Shown: positions 55,607 to 64,000 of the stretch, one piece after another
Layout of the letters: each line of letters begins with the position of its first letter
Numbering within the stretch: position 1 is the first letter of the stretch
Source: Branchiostoma lanceolatum
Lineage: Eukaryota; Chordata; Leptocardii; Amphioxiformes; Branchiostomatidae
Assembly (NCBI RefSeq): GCF_035083965.1
Contig: NC_089732.1
Location: 3,301,383-3,365,382, forward strand
Direction: 5' to 3'
DNA length: 64,000 bases
Translations under genes and position numbers: made by a program
The notes under the pieces: model-generated
Database searches by the model: none
What the model saw: only the letters and a program-made list of their open reading frames with translations
Told to the model about the DNA's origin: nothing

Positions 55607-58283
55607 ATGGCGAGCGAATCGTGCGCGCGATCCAAGGTGGTAAAGAAGACTTTGACGCTGGGACAGAAGATCGAAGTGATTCGGCGATACGAGAAGGGCG
55701 GAACCGGGGCTCGAGCCATCGCCCTTGACTTCGGGGTGGGGAAGACTCAGATTCAGAACATCGTCAAGAGAAAGCGTGAGTACTTGGAGGACTACGAGAA
55801 GAACGCGCCGATCAACAAGAAAAGGAACACCCGACTGTCGGCCAATGAAGACATCAACAAACTCTGTTGGCATTACTTCTGTGAAACAAGCGCCCGTCCC
55901 GTAACCGGACCAATGCTGCAGCAACAAGCTCTCAAGTTCGCAGAACAACTCGGAGTTGTAGGCTTCAAAGCGTCAAACGGGTGGCTAGAGAGCTTTAAAA
56001 ACCGCCATAACATCGCGATCGGAGCCAAGATCACCGGAGTCACAGGGGCAGTCGCGAAGGACTGGCCGGACAGGATTGCGGACATCACTGCAGGCTACTC
56101 CGCAGAAGACATCTACAATTTGGACGAATCCGGCCTGTTCTTCCGAACGACGTCCAACCAGACGGTGTTGCCAGTGAAGGGCGATCACTCCTACTTTAGC
56201 AGAGAGAAGCAGGCCCAAGATTCCCTTACCATCCTCCTATGTGTGAACATGGCTGGGGAAAAAGAGAGACCGCTTGTGATCGGCCAGGCGGCCCGCCCTC
56301 CGTGCTTCAAGAACGTGCAACTTTCCAGCCTCCCCGTGAGTTACGCCCACAACAAAATGGCCTGGATGACGTCCGAACTCTTCCTTGACTGGCTGAGGAC
56401 CTTCGATCGCAAGATGGGGAGCCAGGATCGCAAAGTTCTCCTCTTCCTGGACCACGCGCCAAGCCACCCTCATGTCAGGTACAGGAACGTGGAGCTCGTG
56501 TTCTTCCCTCCTAGCACCACGTCCAGATACCAGCCGCTGGGCCAGGGGGTCATCCACAGCTTCAAACTCAACTACCGCAAGAGACAGCTGAGACGCGTCC
56601 TCCAGGAAAGACAGAAACACCGCGAGGCGTCAGGTATTTGGAACTTTTATCTGTATAGCCGGTATAACCGCTCTTCGGCGTAACACACCAGCTTCGAAGT
56701 CACGCCTAACTTTTGTACATCTCGCTCGTTCTTATCTTAGTCATCTTAGAATACTGAAGCTTCAACTTCAAGCGGTACTTGGTGGTAACGCACTCTTCTA
56801 TAGTTTACTTGTTTATTTTTCTGGCTACAATAGTTCTAGAAAATTACGATTTTTTGAACTCATCAATCGGTAACACTGGCACTAAAAAAAACATGACTAC
56901 TTCTAGTTCTCTTTTGAGCCGTTTTAGTCAGTACAGTACTTATCAGTCAGTACATCGGACTACATCCATCAGTTTATCAGTCATTTTCATTTGTACGCCA
57001 TGCAAAGTCTGGACATTTTCCTTCGTCTTCAGGTGAGCAGCTCGCCAGGCAGGTCAGTGTCCTGGAGGCCGTACAGTGGGTCGACTCTGCCTGGCAGGAA
57101 GTTCCCCAGCGCACCATCCAGACATGCTTCAGGAAGGCAGGCTTCGTCTGGAGAATGTCTGGTAAGTTGGCCATTCTGTGTATAAGGGAGTAGCAGATCT
57201 AGAGTTCTTAAAGATGCACTATGTTATAACATTATGACAACATAGAAAGTAGACTTTCCTAACTTTTCCTCCCAACATTTAGAAAATACTGTATGCTGAA
57301 AGGTGTCATTCACATTAAGACATCACAGTTACTGCTTCCCATATATAATAGGAGGCTATAAAACAAGGCTTCACAAAAGTACTAACACAATTTTCATAAT
57401 CAATTAAGAAATTCCATCATTCCAGTTTTTCCCATGGTTATACTGTAATACATGTAAAATGTTAACATATGTCATTTCATTTTCATTTCATTTATGGCTG
57501 GTGGAACATTGAAGGGTACCAAACATGCAAAAATGTGCCTAATTTGCATTCATTTAAGTGATAAACATGATAAATGTTAGCAATTTCCAACTTTTTACAT
57601 TTATAAGTTATACATACATGTAAGTATACATACCCTTGCATAGATTATGTAAATGTGTAAGTTATTTGCATATTTTCAATATATTTTATGGAGGTATGAA
57701 GTTCCCTGATGACAAGTTACAATACAAATTACTTATATGATAGTATACCTTTCTTTGAATACATTTTGTAGCAGGTATTGCTGAGCCGGAGGAAGAAAGG
57801 GGTGAAGCAGAGGACCTGACGTATAACAGAGATCCCGCCGGCACGGACCAGCTGACACAGGAGCTCTTCGGATGTAAGTTTGACGAGCTGTCACTCATCG
57901 ACCGAGATCTGCCCACATGTGACCTGGAGGGGCGCGACTGGGACGAGGACGCAACGATTCTCCTGGATGAACTTCAGGAGGAGACCAGGGAGGGATCTGA
58001 TAATGACAATGAAGAAGACACTACAGATAACATTAACAGGGAAGAGTCGTCAGTCGTTGATAAGGACAAAGCAACAAGCAACACAGAGACGAGGGACGCT
58101 GAACCTCACAAGGACAACCCCATCAAGGACCTGAACACCTTAGTGGAGCTGATGAAACACATCAAGCACTTCTGTGCGGAGGAGGGGCTCGGCGATCTGT
58201 TGAACTCATTCCACCAGGCAGACGAGATGCTGACCTCCATTTGGAGTGAGCGGCAAGGTGCTGCAAACATAGACCAGAATTGA
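55607..58283 (+). CDS. Tigger/pogo transposase-derived protein (TIGD-like), 3 exons
   Basis: Exons 55607-56633, 57033-57161 and 57775-58283 (or from 57772), 554-555 aa. Domains: CENP-B/pogo N-terminal helix-turn-helix (about residues 12-60: TLGQKIEVIRRYEKG), Tc5-type HTH (about 75-140: GWLESFKNRHNI), DDE_1 endonuclease (about 165-340). Catalytic positions: D173 in YNLDESG and D282 in LFLDHAPSH are kept, but the third, normally LDQG, reads PLGQG (G312). C-terminal exons are acidic, as in some TIGD proteins. No terminal inverted repeats were seen close by and two introns interrupt it, so a domesticated gene is likely. TIGD4/TIGD6-like is the best guess. The last acceptor is a NAGNAG (TAGCAG), giving two isoforms one residue apart. 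Confidence 0.92.
56650..56712 (-). mobile_element. CR1-like LINE 3' end fragment, inverted
   Basis: TATAGCCGGTATAACCGC and CGTAACACACCAGCTTCG are the reverse complement of the terminal part of 3964-4206. It begins right after exon 1 of the Tigger-derived gene. Confidence 0.7.
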
Positions 58284-58464
58284 GGACAACAGACTTTAGC
58301 TTGGATTTATAGACAGGATTAGACTTCCCAGATGGATGAACACTTACATGTACCTGGAAGCTTTGATTTGTATGTCAATCCATTTTCATGCTGTCCCGTG
58401 CCGTCTGGTATGAGGAAAAAACAACAATCACAGTGTGTGTGGGGGGAACACATGTACATGTACA

Positions 58465-58592
58465 TGTGTATGTAATTACCAGGGAAACAGGGTGTCCTCT
58501 AGGTGTCCCCTGCAAAAGGAGGGCGTCTAATTTCTTAGTTTTCATAGTGTAGGGCATCCAAAAGACACCCTGATGTCCTGCTAGCTAATAGC
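58465..58592. repeat. 'CTAGCAGGGCGTC' repeat family
   Basis: GGGTGTCCTCTAGGTGTCCCC, TGCAAAAGGAGGGCGTCTAA and AGACACCCTGATGTCCTGCTAGC, same order as 12064-12186. Confidence 0.65.
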
Positions 58593-59064
58593 CTGGAGAA
58601 AAAGCCCAAATTCAATGGAATCATGTAGATTTTTCCATATCTGAATGAGTTTCGTTTGAAAGCTATAGTACATTGAGTTTGTACCCATGACCTGCATACA
58701 TGTAGTACGTTGTAACTTTTGTCTGTAGCTGAGTTTTGACAATGACCTCCCCATCACATTATGAGCAACCTGTGTACAAAATATAACTCATCATTGAATG
58801 TTATATCAACTGAATACGTTTTACTGTAAATATTGTCCCACATAGTCTACATGTTCTCATGTTACTTATAGTTGATTCTTTATTATTGAAACATTTACCC
58901 TCTCCATGTACTTATTCATGATAAAAGTCCAAATTTATGTCTCTCAGCTCTGTCTTGTCTTTTTTGTGTAGTCTACTTTCTCTGTCATAAGATCACCTCT
59001 CTGACTAGATTTATAATGTCCCCTGGGTTGTCTTAGCCAGGTCTGGTAAGAAGTAGGTAGGAAG

Positions 59065-59215
59065 CTTTGAAGAAAGAAAAATCAAAAGAAAGAGAAGAAA
59101 GAAAGACCAAAAGGAAGATTGGATCTTGAAAGAAAGAAAAAGAAATTGGGGTAAAAAGAAAGGAAGCATGAATGGAATAAAGAAATGAGGGATATGTATA
59201 TATTGGGAAGAAAAA
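59065..59215. repeat. GAAA-rich purine tract
   Basis: About 150 bp almost free of C, with AGAAAGAAAG units: a polypurine microsatellite-like stretch. Confidence 0.85.
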
Positions 59216-59375
59216 TGAAGTACAGTATTAAAAAGTTCTAGTTTTTTAAAGTTCTAACGATATATAGGCGCCCTCAAGCGGGAAGCGCGAGGTCTGCAGC
59301 CCCGCCGTCGTGACTCCAATCTAAGACCATCTAATAGTCCCAGTAACAGGCCAAAGGTCACGATTATCTGTAGGA

Positions 59376-59486
59376 TAGCCTGGAATCCAGACCAATTATA
59401 GCTCCCGAGTCTCTCCGCAAATAGCGGAGCTATTGCTATTTGAGGAGAGAGACTCGGGAGCTATAATAGGTCTGGATTCCAGGCTA
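59376..59486. repeat. Foldback palindrome
   Basis: TAGCCTGGAATCCAGACC ... GGTCTGGATTCCAGGCTA, with GCTCCCGAGTCTCTCC mirrored. About 50-bp arms, tiny loop near 59432. A separate family from the others. Confidence 0.85.
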
Positions 59487-59649
59487 TCTGTAGGAGGCCT
59501 CTTTGTTGGAAATGTTGGCGTTTTTGAGCTGGAATTGACAGGTAATGGTTGTGGCTATTTCATTTAGTTAGAAAAACAGGGTTTTAGCCATGTTTGAAGC
59601 GTCCGGTACACTTTGAAATAAGTGTTGTTTGGATCTGCTCATTTTATCG

Positions 59650-60690
59650 GGTCCGTGTATTTACCGAAATACACGAAATACACGTCCGAAATACCGAAAT
59701 ACACATGAAGATGGCAGAAATATACCAAAATACAGCATGATTTGATGAGATAACATCACAGGTTGCTATGTGCCGGCATAAGATAATATATTTATATATA
59801 GCCCTGGCGACAAGAAAATGACAGAAAATACTTCGCGATCCCAGCGCGGCCGGTCGCCGCCATCTTTCTTACCATACGCCATGATGTTTGTTTTACTTTT
59901 TAGTGGTATCTTCTTCTGTCAGTCATTTACACAAACTGGTGGTGAAATCTACCAAAATACAGTATGGTTTGATGAGCAAACATTACAGGCTGCTATATTT
60001 CGGCACAGAATAATGTTATGGCCCTGATGACAAGGAAAATACAGAAAATACTTCGCGATCCCGACCGGCCCGCGGCCGCGTCATCTTTAAATTCTTACCA
60101 TACGCCATGATGTTTGTTTTAAGTGGTATCTGGGTCATTTACACGCAAAAGGGTGGTGAAATGTACCGAAATGCAGTATGAGTTGGTGAGTAAACATCAC
60201 AGGTTGCTACATATCGGCATCAAATAATGTATTTTATGGCCCTGGCGACAAGAAATCCGGAGAAAATACATCGTGAGGGTCCGCATTGCGGATCCCAGCG
60301 GAATTCGAAAATGGCGGATATGCGATTATTTCCCCGATGTTCACAGAATAACACATAACCCTAACCCTAAAAGCTAAAAACAACCCTAACCCCGTGAGGA
60401 TGATCCTGTAAATGGAACAAATGAGAAAATAAAACTGACATCCTTTAGTAAGAAGATACCACTAAAAACAAGATGGCGGCGGCCGGCCGCGCTGGGATCG
60501 CGAAGTATTTTCTGTCATTTTCTTGTCGCCAGGTCTATAAATATAATATCTTATGCAGGCACATAGCAATCTGTGATGTTATCTCATCAAATCATGCTGT
60601 ATTTCGGTAGATTTCTGCCATCTTCATGTGTATTTCGGTATTTCGGACTTGTATTTCGTGTATTTCGGAAAATACACGGACCGCCTTTTA
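59650..60690. repeat. Large inverted repeat with internal direct repeats
   Basis: Arms of about 220 bp (about 59650-59875 and 60470-60690) share CGAAATACACATGAAGATGG, TGATGAGATAACATCACAG, GGCGACAAGAAAATGACAG and CTTCGCGATCCCAGCGCGGC in opposite orientation. Between them are two further direct copies of the GCGACAAGAAAA / CTTCGCGATCCC unit (about 60000-60165 and 60235-60300). Non-coding; a composite foldback. Confidence 0.8.
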
Positions 60691-63170
60691 TCGGTAGGGC
60701 GGTCAAAGGTCATCTCGCAATGTTTTGATAGAATTTCACCAGTTGGCGCTGTGGAAAATCGGCGAAACTCATTAGATTGACACTTTAGAGATCAGACTTC
60801 GCTGCCAATGTGAGTTTTCCATGATCTAAAATTCAGGTAGGTGACTTTTGACAGCCTTTTTCTTATATGTTTACCATTGAAAGTCTAGGGGCCTGTGAAT
60901 GGTGGACTTCAGCCTAACACTAACATGCTGTTGCCGGTTGATGACAAGTTCACTCTATAACGTGATTGTATGAGATTTTTGGAGAAAAAAAATGTGCTCC
61001 TCTGCAGTCGACCGTGACTGTCATTATCTGATTTATGTAAGTTAACGTTATCAAGACTTAAGATTAATAGAAATCAAAATTGTTGAAATCCTTTACGTTT
61101 TCAACAGCAAATATTCTTTTGGTGTGTGATATATGGATTGCTTTGAAAAATGGAAAAAAACACTAACAAAGCATGTAACCACAAAGCATGTGTAAGAGGC
61201 ATGTTTAAAATTCTAGTCTATTTTGCTACCTTACAATATACCAGAATCAATGAAACGAATAGCAAAATGGTGAGTGAAAATTTGCGAATGTGAGTTCTGT
61301 TTTTTTTCTTTTAATTGGAAAAAAGAAATAGGAACGGCGCTTCCAAGAGGCACCAAATACAATTGATGAGGCCTTTCCCGCCTTTTAAATCTCTCCCAAA
61401 ATAAATCGTGCCGTGCAAATTTTCGTCAGAGGTTTTATCAAGATTCAGATATGGAGTCGTCTTAATTTCTGTCCGTCAGCGCCTTTTCTGGCATTTTTCT
61501 AAAAGTAAAAGTGTAACGTTACGTATGACAACATCCCCGGATTTCTTTTGGACGCGCCCCTAACAGACGGCATGATGGGAAAATGGTCAAAGGTTATGAA
61601 AAGTTGCATCCTAGGTGATGAGCATCAATAGCCCCGGGGACATATTTCTTCATTCTGTGGAATTTACGACACGTTATCCTGTTACAATACTGTCTATACC
61701 GCTCATGTGCGTGCGGTAGAACATGTGAACACCTTAGGTAGGTCACGTTTTAGTCTACAAGTCGACAATGGTCGTGTTTTAGTTGAGGGGTGTGCCGAGC
61801 GTGCGTGTTGTTTTACGTCTTGCGTGCGATCAGGCTTTACTACGACTCAAAGGTTGATAATCCGGCCTGCTTGTGTTGTGCGAGTAGTTTTGTCGTAACT
61901 ATAGTCACTAGCTACTCACTGTGTCAAGTAGCTAGCATACGTGGAGCTCGTAGATGTTTATAAAGACTGTAACTTATAAGAGAAGTAAAGTGGGTGACTT
62001 TCACTTCTGCAAAGTATCATGTTTTCCAGTGTGATCGTTGTAAGGTGTCAGACTACTAATCAACATGGCGGATCTATTGTCGAACTGTTGACACCAAACG
62101 TAAGCTTGAAGCAAGGAGCCTCCATGTAACCTCTTTGATTGAAGGAACCAATTGAATATTATGTGCAGAAAAATTCCTTCCCTTTACCATTGTTGATGTA
62201 ACGTTACCTCATTTTGGTGGCAAAACTAAAAGTATTCTGGATAGTAAAATCTTCATGTAAAATTGTTACTGGCAATTAGGCCATACTGGTTCGATTACAT
62301 GTATGACATCTATTGGACAATGCAAAATTGATGTGTGAAAAAAACATAACAGTTGGACAAAAAACAACTTACAATTGCCTTCATGATGAAATCTAACTTC
62401 TAAGTGTAAGAATTTAGGTTTTGAAAATGACCAAGAACACACGGTGTATTAAACAAACAATAGAGTTTTTTTGTTCTTTCACATTTTCTTGGAAGACTTT
62501 GAAAACTTTGCATGGTGTAACTGTAAGTTGACCAGTGGAAGAATATCTGTCAGTAAGCTAAACTGGTTTGAGATCACTTTCACTTCTCATAATATGCCTG
62601 ATGATTTTGAACTGCCACTTGCCAGTCAAGGGTTGTAACTCAATGTAAGGTGTGTTGTTGACAGCCAATCATGACTTTGTCACCAGTTGTTATGAACAAA
62701 AACAATTGATTAGCCAAACTGATTTCCCAGTGTTGTCTTGCACTTGTGCGGGGTATGTGCTCAATACAACTGTTACAGTCTGGTCCAATAATTATAAGGT
62801 TGGGGACTAGCTACAGCTAGATGTATGATCTACATGTATGAGTCAGGCTTTTTTCTGATGACAGATCAGTGCTACTGCACTCAGCTGTACTTGTTGCACT
62901 TGCAGCTGGGCCTCATCAGCTACGAAAGACCGAGTGGCAGTAGAAAAGTTTCAGACTGAATAGAATGTTATGGAATTGATATGCCACCAGAGAAAAGTCT
63001 GACTCATACATACATCGCTAAAGAGTCCTGCTAAAGAGTCTAGTCCCTAGTCTCCATGGACCTCTCAATTTGATGCAAACAATTTGTAAAGAAATTAGCT
63101 CATGTTGATTTCTTGTTCCCCAGTGCCTGAGTTTGATTGTGCAGTGGTTCTAAAGGTGAGACTGTGAACT

Positions 63171-63958
63171 ATGGGCTGTGGAGCTTCTCACAACTACAAC
63201 TACCAGTCACAGGTGGAGAACGCATGGCTGCAGGTAAGACTTCCTACTTCCTATTCGTTTGTTTTATTAAGACAGTAAGGTGAAGGAAAAGGTAGTCCCA
63301 TAGCCTTTTTGAGGCCATAGGGGCAGTGGGTTGTAATCCACTGTGTCTAGCTATAAAGCCGGGTATTGAAAAGCAGAGACCACCCCTCTCTTTCTCCTTT
63401 AACCTCAATCAAATTGAGGTACTTACACCTGGGTGGAGTGAGGAAAGTCATGTAAAGTGCCTTTCCCATGTGCACAACAATGGTGGCATGTCGGGGGATT
63501 TGAACTCAGGACCTCTGGGTTCTGGGCCAAATACCCTACACCATTGTGTCAACATGGCGCCATAAAGACCGTAGAGGGGAGTAATTAACCCTAACAAAAT
63601 TTACAGAAAGGGAAAGCAATTGCATAGTCCTTCTGTTGTGGTTTCAAATCTTAGCAGTTGTTGCTCGCCCAAACATGCTACCAAACAGCTACTTTGGGAA
63701 TTTCCGTGGTACAATGAACATGTAAATACTGTCTTCTCTGTCATCCCATTGTTCTTCAGTAAGCTAAAACAGCTATTAGTAAGACCTTGCAATATTGACA
63801 TATTGTCCTACTGTTGACTGCAGGTTGAAGGTACTGTGGACAAGTCTGCTGGAAAGGGGAAACTCGTGATCAAGAGGGCAGGATGGAAAACCATCAGAAT
63901 ATTCGTATCCTCCACATTCAAGGACTTCAAAGCAGAGAGGGAAATGCTGGTAAAACAG
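63171..63958 (+). CDS. DUF4062 N-terminal protein with myristoylation signal (partial, continues past window)
   Basis: Two coding exons: 63171-63233 and 63824-63958, both phase 0 with good GT/AG sites. The start MGCGAS fits N-myristoylation (Gly2, Ser6) with Cys3 as a possible palmitoylation site, so membrane attachment is likely. Exon 2 gives TIRIFVSSTFKDFKAERE, the opening strand and helix of DUF4062, a domain found N-terminal to NACHT, TPR or WD40 regions in large animal proteins (for example NWD1, TEP1 and TPR-NACHT proteins). The remaining domains lie outside the window, so the family member cannot be named. An intron SINE is at 63281-63563. Confidence 0.75.
63281..63563 (-). mobile_element. 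SINE family B, minus orientation
   Basis: AAAGGTAGTCCCATAGCC, GGGGCAGTGGGTTGTAATCC, ACACCTGGGTGGAGTGAGG and GGATTTGAACTCAGG (B box on the minus strand) in the family order. In the first intron of the DUF4062 gene. Confidence 0.75.
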
Positions 63959-64000
63959 GTGAGGTGGTATCTACTTACATAATTCCACCAGGGAACATAA

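Larger units (their letters stand above)
58284..63170. other. Intergenic, repeat-rich, no gene recognised
   Basis: Contains a CTAGCAGGGCGTC-family repeat, a GAAA-rich tract, a foldback and a large inverted repeat (59650-60690). From 60700 to 63120 the sequence is AT-rich and I see no exon, although the 5' UTR or promoter of the next gene must lie here; an acceptor (TTCCCCAG) at about 63122 probably begins its coding exon. Confidence 0.5.

Noticed and set aside
63824-63958. Calling the DUF4062 gene TEP1 because TERT is nearby
   Set aside because: DUF4062 is shared by several protein families and only the first two exons are visible; proximity of about 14 kb is not evidence.

Overview
The window looks like chordate nuclear DNA, most probably an amphioxus (Branchiostoma). 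This is inferred from vertebrate-like proteins split by many short-phase introns, genes dispersed among many small palindromic transposons and tRNA-derived SINEs, and a eukaryotic tRNA-Ala. It is not bacterial: there are no operons, and almost every long open frame is either one exon or a repeat artefact. The exon models below were joined by hand using GT/AG sites, codon phase and family similarity. All of them close in frame.

Layout. (1) 214-3844, minus: trimethyllysine dioxygenase (TMLHE), 7 exons. (2) 6197-10452, plus: a bacterial-style TauD/TfdA Fe(II)/2-oxoglutarate dioxygenase, 5 exons, divergent from TMLHE across about 2.3 kb rich in CA/TG microsatellites. (3) 10.6-15.5 kb: AT-rich non-coding DNA between two convergent genes. 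(4) 15506-27376, minus: ceramide glucosyltransferase (UGCG), 9 exons. (5) 27.7-32.0 kb: a degenerate tandem repeat of roughly 0.3 kb units interrupted by foldback transposons. (6) 33343-49341, minus: a complete telomerase reverse transcriptase (TERT), 28 exons, 1381 codons, with all catalytic aspartates and two lineage-specific expansions. (7) 50762-51092, plus: a lone last exon of a CYP2-type cytochrome P450 carrying a foldback transposon in frame just after the haem-loop motif. (8) 52407-53174, minus: a single-exon protein with two Tctex1 (dynein light chain) domains. (9) 54779-54851, minus: tRNA-Ala(AGC). (10) 55607-58283, plus: a three-exon Tigger/pogo transposase-derived gene whose third catalytic aspartate is a glycine. 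(11) 63171 to the window edge, plus: the 5' end of a protein with an N-myristoylation signal and a DUF4062 domain.

The genes do not form one pathway. TMLHE and the TauD-like enzyme share a fold and cofactors; UGCG makes glucosylceramide; TERT maintains telomeres. Between and inside them lie at least four foldback/MITE families, two SINE families and several LINE 3' ends. Two of the foldback families show target-site duplications of about 8-9 bp.

The most interesting points are the in-frame foldback insertion in the P450 exon, the intact TERT with a repeat expansion between its CP and QFP motifs, the array of CCAAT boxes in a TERT intron, the catalytically altered Tigger gene, the tandem Tctex1 protein, and the unclassified tandem array between UGCG and TERT.
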